NCBI GenBank assembly: GCA_014523625.1
Contig: JAATVP010000060.1
Location: 1 to 10,865, forward strand
DNA length: 10,865 nucleotides
Source: Nitrososphaerales archaeon TH5896
GTDB taxonomy: Archaea; Thermoproteota; Nitrososphaeria; Nitrososphaerales; Nitrososphaeraceae
Direction: 5' to 3'
The translations under genes were made by a program, and so were the position numbers. A model generated the notes under the pieces. It saw only the letters and a program-made list of their open reading frames with translations. It was not told the origin of the DNA and ran no database searches. Positions 1-5,987 of the stretch are shown one piece after another. How positions within the stretch are numbered: the stretch's first letter is position 1; each line of letters opens with the position of its first letter.

Positions 1-75
1 TCAGAATCGCTAACTCGATATATAGGCAGAATACTTAAATTTAATGTAAATATCGAAGATAAGATTCTATACTAA
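1..75 (+). CDS. Possible C-terminal tail of a gene entering from the left edge
   Basis: Frame 1 is open from the first base to a TAA at 73-75 and encodes 24 residues of ordinary mixed composition (SESLTRYIGRILKF at its start). The minus-strand frames over the same bases are closed. A 24-codon opening in AT-rich DNA can occur by chance, so this is only a candidate partial gene. No family can be recognised. Confidence 0.22.
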   Translation, partial: SESLTRYIGRILKFNVNIEDKILY

Positions 76-430
76 TATGCGTCCCTTCTTTTGATGTAGT
101 AGCATATAGGTGTCATTAAGGTGACAAATTATATCTACAATTTTTGAAATTCAGTTTGAGGTTTCATTCTTTATTATGGTAAATGGAAACATAGTAATGC
201 GATTACAAAGAACATGGTGAAATAGTTAAGCAGAACTACCAAAATAATTGGGTTTGGTCATTAAGTTTCATAATTATTTTTAGCCCAAATTCATTCATTG
301 TTTGCTTCTATTATTTCCTTACATATGTACAATCCATTCTATTATTTCCGCCACTGTCCGATTTCGTTACAAGTTAGTTGAACAATTTAGGTAAAATATA
401 TGAAGCTATCCTTTACTTTGATGTTTATGT
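76..430. other. Intergenic stretch without a recognisable gene
   Basis: AT-rich DNA with stops in all frames and no ORF above about 20 codons. The only local structure I see is TGTCA (111-115) facing TGACA (122-126) across six bases, a small inverted repeat of the same pentamer that is enriched at 5506-5717 and 8854-8905. No T-rich terminator is visible directly downstream of the minus-strand gene that ends at 431. Confidence 0.5.
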
Positions 431-1822
431 TTAATTTCTCCGAAATCGATTGATTTTTGACATCCTCGGAGGATGAGGACGCCTCCTATTCCTTTTATTT
501 CTTAGGCTAGTCTCATGGGCCACAAGGTCTGCGTTAGTTGGGTTTGAATCCATGTCACTGGGCTCAGGCCTAATCTTTTTTATTCCAAGCTTTTCTTCGT
601 CTATCTGATCAGAAGTTGGTGAGTCCACTTGAACAGCTGATTGCGAAGGCTTTTTGATTCCTTCTGCTATTGATTTATCAACAAGGTTAGTCGCCTTTGG
701 ATGTTCATCTATTAATTTGATTACTTCTCGGATGTCATTTCCAGTAGGCTTCCTGCCGAGATAGGATGATATCGCTGGTCCAAGGCTTCCCATCGCACCC
801 AGGAGGTTTCGACACAGTGATTCATCATCTCGAAGCTGTTTGACTTTGTTGCGCAACCTCAAATAATCGGCATAGTGATTTTCAATATCTGAGATGAATC
901 TTTTTACGGCTTCGCCATTTTTAACTTCAAGTCCGTTCACAGTGCCGAGTTCGTTAATCAAATTTCGTAAAGTCTTAAGTTCCCACAGACCGAAACCCAT
1001 ACTCTTTAATTCATCAAGTTCTCGATTCTTGAGTTTACGCTCTTCTAATCGTTCCCCCTCCATCTGTTTCTTCGCTTCCAAATTGCGATACTCCTGCCTT
1101 AAATTCTCCAATTGATATGCCTGACCCTGGATGGCGTTAACCATTCCCTTGAAGTTTAAAAATACCGTCAGTATTTCATTCACATTCACATTGTTGTCCT
1201 TAAAAAATCGTGTAGCCTTCACTAGCATCAGAGGTTCGTCGACCTCAAGACCGTTTCGTTCTAATTCAGTCCTGAGATCCGTTTTCCACTTGAGGTCTAA
1301 TTCCACCCTCTTTTTTTCTTGAACAGATTCTAGCAAAGCGTTCTCACAACGGGATGTTTCAAGTTGCAAATTGTAACGTTTGGACTCTAAGCTCCTTATT
1401 TCTTCCTCAAGTTCTACCTTTTTCTGCTTTTTCCCTTCTAGTATACTATCTATCAACTGAATCGAAACAACCTCATCCTGATTGTTTGCTCTACCCCCCC
1501 AAAAAGAGACAAACTGACTCATGTATCTCGCAATATGACTAGGATTCAGTCCCAAATCTTGACACCTCGTATACACTTCCATAAGAAAGGTTTCGATAGA
1601 GCTAATGTCCAAACCCATTCTCTCAACCAATTTGATAACTCTCAGTCCGGTCACGCACTGAGCTGGAGACATGCTCAGCCTACGCAAAGTTACCCCGATA
1701 TCCCTAATGAGCACCGCCAACTCCAAACCGGTCGAGCGCCTCCATTCATCCACTATGCTACTGACTGCACCATTACTAAGTCCACATTCCACTGCTATAG
1801 TGTTCCTAGGCATCCCTAGCAT
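431..1822 (-). CDS. HTH / coiled-coil protein, long thaumarchaeal-type family, N-terminus uncertain
   Basis: 463 residues from the first ATG. An N-terminal helix-turn-helix-like segment (residues 4-28, around IAVECGLSNGAVSSIVDEW) is followed by a helical region, two charged coiled coils (about 130-190 and 232-275), and a polar tail ending in a basic cluster (RNKRNRRRPHPPR). I associate this HTH-then-coiled-coil layout with large paralogous families in Nitrososphaera-type archaea; the molecular role is unknown. DNA binding or chromosome-associated scaffolding is inference. The frame stays open upstream for 43 more codons to a TAA at 1952-1954. Those codons contain WPAQRWAVIEKW, which reads as the missing first helix of the HTH, yet include no ATG, GTG or TTG. 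Either the gene starts inside the domain, uses a rare start, or has lost its true start. Its base composition looks less AT-rich than its surroundings. Confidence 0.8.
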   Translation of the reverse strand: MLGMPRNTIAVECGLSNGAVSSIVDEWRRSTGLELAVLIRDIGVTLRRLSMSPAQCVTGLRVIKLVERMGLDISSIETFLMEVYTRCQDLGLNPSHIARYMSQFVSFWGGRANNQDEVVSIQLIDSILEGKKQKKVELEEEIRSLESKRYNLQLETSRCENALLESVQEKKRVELDLKWKTDLRTELERNGLEVDEPLMLVKATRFFKDNNVNVNEILTVFLNFKGMVNAIQGQAYQLENLRQEYRNLEAKKQMEGERLEERKLKNRELDELKSMGFGLWELKTLRNLINELGTVNGLEVKNGEAVKRFISDIENHYADYLRLRNKVKQLRDDESLCRNLLGAMGSLGPAISSYLGRKPTGNDIREVIKLIDEHPKATNLVDKSIAEGIKKPSQSAVQVDSPTSDQIDEEKLGIKKIRPEPSDMDSNPTNADLVAHETSLRNKRNRRRPHPPRMSKINRFRRN

Positions 1823-1947
1823 CCATTTTTCAATGACAGCCCATCTTTGTGCTGGCCAAATGAGACGCCAGAAGTGGTCAAATGGGTCGGGACTCTTCGA
1901 AAAGGGCTGGGGGCGAGGTGGGTTGGTAGTAATTTGCGAGGATTTAG

Positions 1948-2055
1948 ATTCTTACATCAATATTAGATGAAATAATAGCAGAAGTATACAGGAAAACTGG
2001 GGATCCAATTTCTCAGGACCTCTTAGAAGAAGGAAATTTGCACGCAAAAAACTAA
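1948..2055 (+). pseudogene. Short coding-like fragment, possible gene remnant
   Basis: The plus frame between a TAG at 1945-1947 and a TAA at 2053-2055 encodes about 35 residues of protein-like composition (for example ILDEIIAEVYRKTGDPISQ). There is no ATG, so it is not a complete gene as it stands. The opposite strand is also open here (ATG at 2064 to TAA at 1952) but gives a hydrophobic product that looks like a shadow. I recognise no family. It could be a remnant of a deleted gene or chance. Confidence 0.25.
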
Positions 2056-2080
2056 ATCCGGCCATAAAGGTCAACTGTTA

Positions 2081-2257
2081 CTATTTTCTTTCTTCCAAAT
2101 GGGGAAAGATCCTGACTATAGTTTCCTTAACATCTTGGGGCATGTTTTGGTCTTCTATTATCTTATGCAGATCCTTTCTATTAATGCAGAGACCTGATTC
2201 ATTTATTTTGTAGCAAGTACAAAGGATGTTTGGTCAAGAAGAGGTAGGAACATCCAT
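2081..2257 (-). pseudogene. Small broken gene or remnant with one in-frame stop
   Basis: Read on the minus strand from an ATG at 2257, the frame gives MDVPTSS, then TGA (2236-2234), then 50 more open codons to TAG at 2083-2081. The post-stop part looks like real protein: a cysteine-containing start (CTCYKINESGLCIN) and a charged, amphipathic tail (KETIVRIFPHLEERK). If the single TGA is real this is a disrupted small gene. Otherwise the downstream part would need an unusual start, since its only ATG lies 20 codons before the end. No family is recognised. Confidence 0.3.
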
Positions 2258-2274
2258 TAAGAAATAAAGGTAAA

Positions 2275-2463
2275 ATGAAGCAAAATGTAGCACTATCTAT
2301 CGGGTTACAGATTATCTTCCTGATTCTATTCTGGTCCGCTATTATCGGGGGGGCAGACTCAAGTTCCATTGAACTAGAGAAAGAAAGGGCAAAAGTTCTT
2401 TTAGGAACTCGATCTCAGCAATACATTCTCATAGGTTTTGCAAGCTGTCTCAGGATCGCGTGA
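2275..2463 (+). CDS. Hypothetical small protein with N-terminal membrane or signal segment
   Basis: 62 residues. Residues 7-26 are strongly hydrophobic (ALSIGLQIIFLILFWSAIIG), followed by GADSSS, which could be a signal-cleavage region, then a charged stretch (IELEKERAK) and a second mildly hydrophobic segment (QQYILIGFASCL). An AAAGG (2266-2270) four bases before the ATG could act as a ribosome binding site, and TTTATTTTG near 2200 is a loose TATA candidate. The gene ends three bases before the stop of the convergent hydrolase gene. It may be a genuine small membrane protein or the front part of a decayed gene. Function is unknown. Confidence 0.35.
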   Translation: MKQNVALSIGLQIIFLILFWSAIIGGADSSSIELEKERAKVLLGTRSQQYILIGFASCLRIA

Positions 2464-2466
2464 GGG

Positions 2467-3504
2467 TTAATCATTAAGGAATTTTGCTAGCTCATTAATA
2501 AGAAAATCTGGCCGCTCTTCAGGAATCCAGTGTCCTGAGAAAGGTACTATCGTTCCACGTACATCTGTAGCAAGAGATTTCATTGAGATCAACGACGAAT
2601 TACCTAAACTATACTCTCCCCCAAGTGTTAAAACTGGTATCGGAAGTTTGACATTAGCGTGTACCTTATTTTGTTCTTCATTTATCGGAAACGCCCTATA
2701 GTACTCAAAGCCAGCACGCATTCCCCCTGGTGCAGAATAGCTATTAACATACTTGTCTATATCTGCCTCTGTAATTGCTTCTGGATTATAGGCAAGGCTA
2801 TAAAACCATGAAAGATATTCCCGCTCTTTCCCAACCGTTAGTGCTTCAGGTATATCGGGTGTCTTATGAAAGCCAAACCACCAGAGATTTTCTTCAATTT
2901 CTGGTGGAAAGGGAGGAGGACCCTCTAAAGTCACTAACTTACTTACGTTATCAGGATAAATCGCAGCGTAGGAATAAGCCGTCTGCGCTCCTACATCATG
3001 TCCTACCAAATAGATTTTTTTATCGAATCCCAACTGAGATAGCAGCTGGTAGATATCTTCTGCTGTAGTATTACCATTATAGCCAGTTACTGGTTTTGAA
3101 GAATCTCCAAGTCCTCGAAGGTCAGGTGCGACTACGGTATAATTTTTAGCCAAGGCCGGCATAACATGATGCCATTCGTACCATGTTTGTGGCCATCCAT
3201 GTAGCAACACTATAGGATCTCCTTGGCCTCCAATTACATAATGCATTTGAATACCATTAACAGATGCGGTTTGATGCGAAAATGTCATGTTATCAATCTC
3301 AAAAGAAAGATCTTCAATAGAGTTTTTAGTATCAAACGTTGTTCGATTAGATTGAGACTGTAGTTGTTGCCCCTGAGCCAAACATTGCTGATGGAAGATG
3401 AATAGAGTACTAGTAGTAATTGCAGCAAGAACTATTACAGTTAACACGGCATCCTGCTGTGACAAACTAGCACTTTTTTTCAAGTTAAGGTAATTCTCAA
3501 TCAA
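2467..3504 (-). CDS. Exported alpha/beta hydrolase, epoxide-hydrolase-like
   Basis: 345 residues, TTG start with AGGA just upstream. Residues 18-44 form a hydrophobic signal or anchor ending in CLAQ, so the enzyme probably acts outside the membrane; a Gln/Asn/Ser-rich linker with N-glycosylation-type sequons follows. The catalytic domain shows the oxyanion motif HGWP (102-105), the nucleophile elbow GHDVGA with Asp170 as nucleophile, a cap with Trp/Tyr positions (WFYS 233-236, EYYR 267-270), and the catalytic His in SGHWIPEERP (323-332). Glu297 is a candidate for the charge-relay acid. An Asp nucleophile is typical of epoxide hydrolases and haloalkane dehalogenases rather than esterases, and the HW..EERP context fits epoxide hydrolases best. 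The substrate is unknown. It lies 14 bases downstream of the DUF899 gene on the same strand, so co-transcription is likely. Confidence 0.88.
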   Translation of the reverse strand: MIENYLNLKKSASLSQQDAVLTVIVLAAITTSTLFIFHQQCLAQGQQLQSQSNRTTFDTKNSIEDLSFEIDNMTFSHQTASVNGIQMHYVIGGQGDPIVLLHGWPQTWYEWHHVMPALAKNYTVVAPDLRGLGDSSKPVTGYNGNTTAEDIYQLLSQLGFDKKIYLVGHDVGAQTAYSYAAIYPDNVSKLVTLEGPPPFPPEIEENLWWFGFHKTPDIPEALTVGKEREYLSWFYSLAYNPEAITEADIDKYVNSYSAPGGMRAGFEYYRAFPINEEQNKVHANVKLPIPVLTLGGEYSLGNSSLISMKSLATDVRGTIVPFSGHWIPEERPDFLINELAKFLND

Positions 3505-3518
3505 GGATCCTAACCTGT

Positions 3519-4223
3519 TTAACTGTTGTATTCATCATGACGGCGAACCCAGAATTGAGGGAAGTCGTGACCGGCCTCATCTCGGCCTTTAGGAACTAGG
3601 TCAAGGTAGTGATATGCAACATTTAACATATCGATGCCACGAGCATAAGCTGAATAGGAATGAAACACGCGACCTCTGGAGTCCTTGAAAAATACGCTGA
3701 CTCCTTCTCGCTCCGCGGTAGGGCTTGGCTTGTAACTTGCATAGTTGTAGAATGCTTCATTCTTGGCTAGCTCTTCCTGTGTGAAAGCCACATGGTAATC
3801 GTAATTGAAATCTGTATCGTAAGAAGAGACCCACTTAAATTCCCATCCCATCCTCTTTTTGTACTCCGCAATCTTGGTGTAGGGTGCCCGAGAAACAGCG
3901 ATCATGGTTACATCTCTTTGATTCAAGTGCACAATATTTCCTTTGAAATTGTCTGCCCAAAAGGAACAATGTGCACATCCTGCTTCCCAGCTTGGATCAA
4001 ACATAAAGTGATAGACTATTAGTTGGCTTCTTCCGTCGAAAAGTTCTGACAAGGTTTGTTTCCCATTCTGACCTTCAAATACATACTCCTTACTAACGGA
4101 TACCCAAGGCAGATCGCGTCGTTGCTGGCTAAGTTGATCCCGCAAGGCAGTGAACTCCTTTTCTTTCTTTAGAAATGCTTTGCGAGCCTCGACCCATTCT
4201 TCTTCGGAAACAATCTTATTCAT
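3519..4223 (-). CDS. DUF899 family thioredoxin-fold protein
   Basis: 234 residues, in the usual size range for the family. It starts with a helical EEEWVEARKAFLKKEKE segment and the DLPWV(S)V(S)K(E)Y motif typical of DUF899. The central thioredoxin-like core carries LIVYHFMFDPSWEAGCAHCSFWADNF (67-92 region), with Cys83 and Cys86 forming a CxxC pair, followed by AVSRAP and a VFF-DSRGRVFHSYSAYARG strand and loop. The C-terminal HDFPQFWVRRHDEY ending is also family-like. DUF899 proteins are often described as redox or peroxiredoxin-like, but the biochemical activity is not established. The gene heads a probable two-gene unit with the exported hydrolase. A T/A-rich TATA-like box (4241-4252) about 25 bases before the ATG suggests a leaderless or nearly leaderless transcript. 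Confidence 0.92.
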   Translation of the reverse strand: MNKIVSEEEWVEARKAFLKKEKEFTALRDQLSQQRRDLPWVSVSKEYVFEGQNGKQTLSELFDGRSQLIVYHFMFDPSWEAGCAHCSFWADNFKGNIVHLNQRDVTMIAVSRAPYTKIAEYKKRMGWEFKWVSSYDTDFNYDYHVAFTQEELAKNEAFYNYASYKPSPTAEREGVSVFFKDSRGRVFHSYSAYARGIDMLNVAYHYLDLVPKGRDEAGHDFPQFWVRRHDEYNS

Positions 4224-4240
4224 AGCCCGTTCTATCCATA

Positions 4241-4285
4241 AAATAATAAAAAGGATTGCTCCCTTAGGGGAGGTTTATTTATAAG
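4241..4285. promoter_or_regulatory. Divergent promoter region with palindrome between opposed TATA boxes
   Basis: Plus-facing TATA box TTTATTTATAAG (4274-4285) predicts transcription start near 4307, so the ATG at 4333 would have a leader of about 26 bases. Minus-facing CTTTTTATTATTT (4241-4253) would start transcription close to the DUF899 ATG. Between them lies CTCCCTTAGGGGAG (4259-4272), with CTCCC and GGGAG arms, abutting both boxes at the place where TFB contacts DNA. A bound regulator here could control both units. The TATA calls are by eye. Confidence 0.5.
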
Positions 4286-4332
4286 AAGTGAAATGGTTAT
4301 GTATTCTGCCACCCAAACCAAGACGGAACAAG

Positions 4333-4620
4333 ATGGAATTATATAATGACATTCTCAAAGCCATTATGAATGAAATAACAAATGACGATGGTAGTGTGGC
4401 AAAACCTACAAGAGTACAGCTTCGCAGTAATCTTGCATATGATAAACTTGCTAGATATCTTGATGAGCTAGAAAGCAAGAAAATGATACTCCAAAACCCA
4501 CTTATGATAACCGAAAAAGGCAGAGACTTTCTACAGGACTATGATAGAATATCTAATTTTGTCCTTGAAATGGGTATAAAATATTTAGATATACCGCCTG
4601 ATGAATTGAGAGGAGTTTAG
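4333..4620 (+). CDS. Winged-helix transcriptional regulator (archaeal small HTH type)
   Basis: 95 residues from the ATG at 4333. The order is helix 1 (YNDILKAIMNEI), a THR-type linker (KPTRVQLRSNLAYDKLARYLDELESKKMI, residues 24-52) matching the recognition helix and turn, and the wing with ITEKGRDFLQDYDRI (59-73), the classic TEKG-x-FL ending of archaeal winged-helix proteins. The frame extends upstream to an ATG at 4288, but that codon lies upstream of the transcription start predicted from the TATA box, and the extra 15 residues (CILPPKPRR) do not look like the family. The stop lies seven bases before the MEDS gene, so the two are probably co-transcribed and may act as sensor and regulator. 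It may also bind the palindrome in its own promoter (inference). Confidence 0.82.
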   Translation: MELYNDILKAIMNEITNDDGSVAKPTRVQLRSNLAYDKLARYLDELESKKMILQNPLMITEKGRDFLQDYDRISNFVLEMGIKYLDIPPDELRGV

Positions 4621-4627
4621 AGAAAAC

Positions 4628-5284
4628 ATGGATACTAAAGACAAGAACGATTTAAAAAATTATCGTCCAATGAAATTTGTTGATGAAATGGAAAGAAACA
4701 AACATATTCTACTTTTGTACGACGATCAAAAATATGCAGACTGGATAATAGGTAGATATTTTCACAACGGGTTTGCAAAAGGGGAATCATGTATTTTCTA
4801 TGCGGCTGACAGACCTGAAATAATTGAAAAACAGCTATCCGCTGGGGGAATTGACGTAAGCTTATTCAAACAGAAAAACCTTTTACGGATTTATGAAATA
4901 GCAAAATCAGATGATAATAATAAGCACGATATGCTTCATACTCTTAATCAGATGCGAGAAGAATCCAAAAAAAGCATGAAACCCCCATTCAGATTCGTTG
5001 GTGGAACAATAACGGATATAGAAACAAAAGACGGAATGAAATTCAGCATTTTACTAGAAAAAACTGGCCACCAGCATTTTGATGAATTTAATTATTCTCA
5101 AATATGTTATTACGATATCTCTAAAATAGAGCCCACAAGAAAAGAAGTATGGATTAGTTCACTTTTGAAAAATCATCACTATGTTATTTATGCAGCAGAA
5201 CCAAGTAAAGCAGTAGCATTTGAAACCATGTTACTTGAGAAAGACGATAATAGTAAAGATGATAATGATGTTTATGAGAAGTGA
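4628..5284 (+). CDS. MEDS-domain sensory protein
   Basis: 218 residues. The MEDS (DcmR sensory) domain spans about residues 23-190: NKHILLLYDDQKYADWIIGRYFHNGFAKGESCIFYAA (24-60 region) is the opening strand-helix-strand, followed by IEKQLSAGGIDV (66-77), NLLRIY (84-89), a variable charged helix, and the closing strand near HHYVIYAAEP (183-192). The fold is considered a degenerate RecA/KaiC relative, and no Walker A (GxxxxGKS) is present here. MEDS domains are input modules in methanogens and methylotrophs, often fused to kinases or HTH domains. Here it stands alone with only a short acidic tail, but directly follows a winged-helix gene, so partner-based signalling is plausible. A GAGGAG at 4609-4614, inside the upstream gene, may serve as its ribosome binding site at a long spacing. 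The ligand is unknown. Confidence 0.85.
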   Translation: MDTKDKNDLKNYRPMKFVDEMERNKHILLLYDDQKYADWIIGRYFHNGFAKGESCIFYAADRPEIIEKQLSAGGIDVSLFKQKNLLRIYEIAKSDDNNKHDMLHTLNQMREESKKSMKPPFRFVGGTITDIETKDGMKFSILLEKTGHQHFDEFNYSQICYYDISKIEPTRKEVWISSLLKNHHYVIYAAEPSKAVAFETMLLEKDDNSKDDNDVYEK

Positions 5285-5490
5285 TTGCGTAGTCAGCGGG
5301 CAGACAACAGTACTACTACTGGCTGCAGCAGATAATATTTTTCTCGTTCCACCCAAAACTTCAATATTGTTACTACCTAATTATTGTATACATGTTCGAA
5401 TTAAATGATAGTGAGGGAATATTTCTGGCATGAACCCGGTATTCCACCATAAAATAATAGTTGATATAAATTCGTAACAATAAGCTCCTC
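5285..5490. other. Intergenic stretch, no gene supported
   Basis: Downstream of the MEDS gene there is no convincing ORF. A T-rich run (TTTTTCTC around 5338-5345) could end the winged-helix/MEDS transcript, and GGAATA near 5415 faces TATTCC near 5440, a weak hairpin. The longest opposite-strand frame here is produced by the TGACA repeat cluster that follows. Confidence 0.35.
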
Positions 5491-5492
5491 TG

Positions 5493-5717
5493 CCGACAAG
5501 TATTCTGACAAATACGCTGCCAATTCTGACAACTATTCTGACACCATTTTGACAACCCTCACAATGCCCACTTGGGGATGTGTTTTGTACACTTGTTGTC
5601 AGTCAAGAACATTTGGTTTGTTCAATGACAATTGAGCGTAGATTAGTGTGAATAAGCACAGATTGTCAAAAATGTTCAACATGAATTGTTAATTGTTAAC
5701 AAATTAGTCTTGACAAT
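5493..5717. repeat. TGACA/TGTCA cluster, AT-rich intergenic repeat field
   Basis: Eight copies of TGACA or its complement occur in about 215 bases: 5506, 5527, 5539, 5550 (TGACA), 5597 (TGTCA), 5626 (TGACA), 5664 (TGTCA) and 5711 (TGACA), plus GACA at 5495. The first group sits within TTCTGACA-type units spaced 21, 12 and 11 bases, close to one or two helical turns. Inverted pairs include TGACAAC (5550-5556) with GTTGTCA (5595-5601), and ATTGTCAA (5662-5669) with TTGACAAT (5710-5717). Fewer than one copy is expected by chance. It could be an array of protein binding sites, a structured RNA, or an origin-like element; sequence alone does not decide. Confidence 0.6.
5536..5633 (+). repeat. Intergenic element, copy A (similar to 8847-8937)
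   Basis: This stretch aligns along most of its length with 8847-8937 in the same orientation. Shared blocks, in order: TTCTGAC, CAT..TGACAA, a C-run facing a GGG, TTTTG then ACACTT, TTGTCA, TCAAGA and GTTCAAT. The TGACAAC (5550-5556) and GTTGTCA (5595-5601) arms are complementary, and CCCA (5567-5570) faces TGGG (5573-5576) inside them. Confidence 0.55.
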
Positions 5718-5756
5718 GTTTACGAAAGTATATGTCTCAGTTAACACTGTTAACAG
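5693..5756. repeat. Three GTTAAC palindromes
   Basis: GTTAAC occurs at 5695-5700 (inside TTGTTAACAA, a 10-base palindrome), 5740-5745 and 5749-5754 (inside CTGTTAACAG, another 10-base palindrome). Centre spacings are 45 and 9 bases. They lie about 240-290 bases upstream of the secreted-protein gene at 5988 and next to the TGACA cluster. Binding sites for a dimeric regulator are plausible but unproven. Confidence 0.45.
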
Positions 5757-5916
5757 AGTATTACTTTATAGGGCTTCTAGATTCAATCTTTAATATTAAG
5801 ACTTACTTAATTAGTGGTCGTGAATAAAACAACAGATAACAAAGTTACTCCCATTGTGAAACATAGATTATAATCAAGTATACTAGCTGAACTCCCTGAG
5901 ATAGTGAAAAAGCATT

Positions 5917-5946
5917 ATGTATAATTATTCCATGTATAATTATTCC
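5917..5946 (+). repeat. Perfect 15-base tandem duplication upstream of a TATA box
   Basis: ATGTATAATTATTCC is present twice in direct succession (5917-5931 and 5932-5946), ending four bases before the TATA box of the next gene. The unit itself contains TATAATTA, so the duplication also doubles an AT-rich, TATA-like patch. It looks recent, as both copies are identical. Confidence 0.85.
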
Positions 5947-5950
5947 AATT

Positions 5951-5959
5951 TTTATATAG
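5951..5959 (+). promoter_or_regulatory. TATA box of the acidic secreted-protein gene
   Basis: TTTATATAG. With the usual archaeal spacing of about 26 bases, transcription would begin near 5981, giving a leader of only about seven bases before the ATG at 5988. That fits a short-leader archaeal mRNA and supports this start over an internal ATG at 5994. Confidence 0.6.
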
Positions 5960-5987
5960 TACTCGATACTATAGAAAGTCGGTTACT

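Noticed and set aside
894..1970. Several plus-strand frames of 60-99 residues
   Set aside because: Antisense shadows of the HTH/coiled-coil gene; compositions rich in Ser, Phe and Leu, as expected from the complement of a Lys/Glu-rich coiled coil.
2775..4022. Plus-strand frames inside the hydrolase and DUF899 genes
   Set aside because: Both minus-strand genes have clear family motifs across these bases.
4288..4332. Upstream ATG start for the winged-helix gene
   Set aside because: It lies upstream of the transcription start predicted from the TATA box at 4274-4285 and adds a non-conserved-looking CILPPKPRR segment.
5373..5555. Minus-strand frame with CQN repeats
   Set aside because: Its repeated residues come from the TGTCAGAAT-type intergenic repeats; the remainder has no domain-like character and no ribosome binding site.
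5506..5717. Reading TTGACA as bacterial -35 promoter boxes
   Set aside because: No matching -10 boxes at 17 bases, and the window otherwise shows archaeal promoters.
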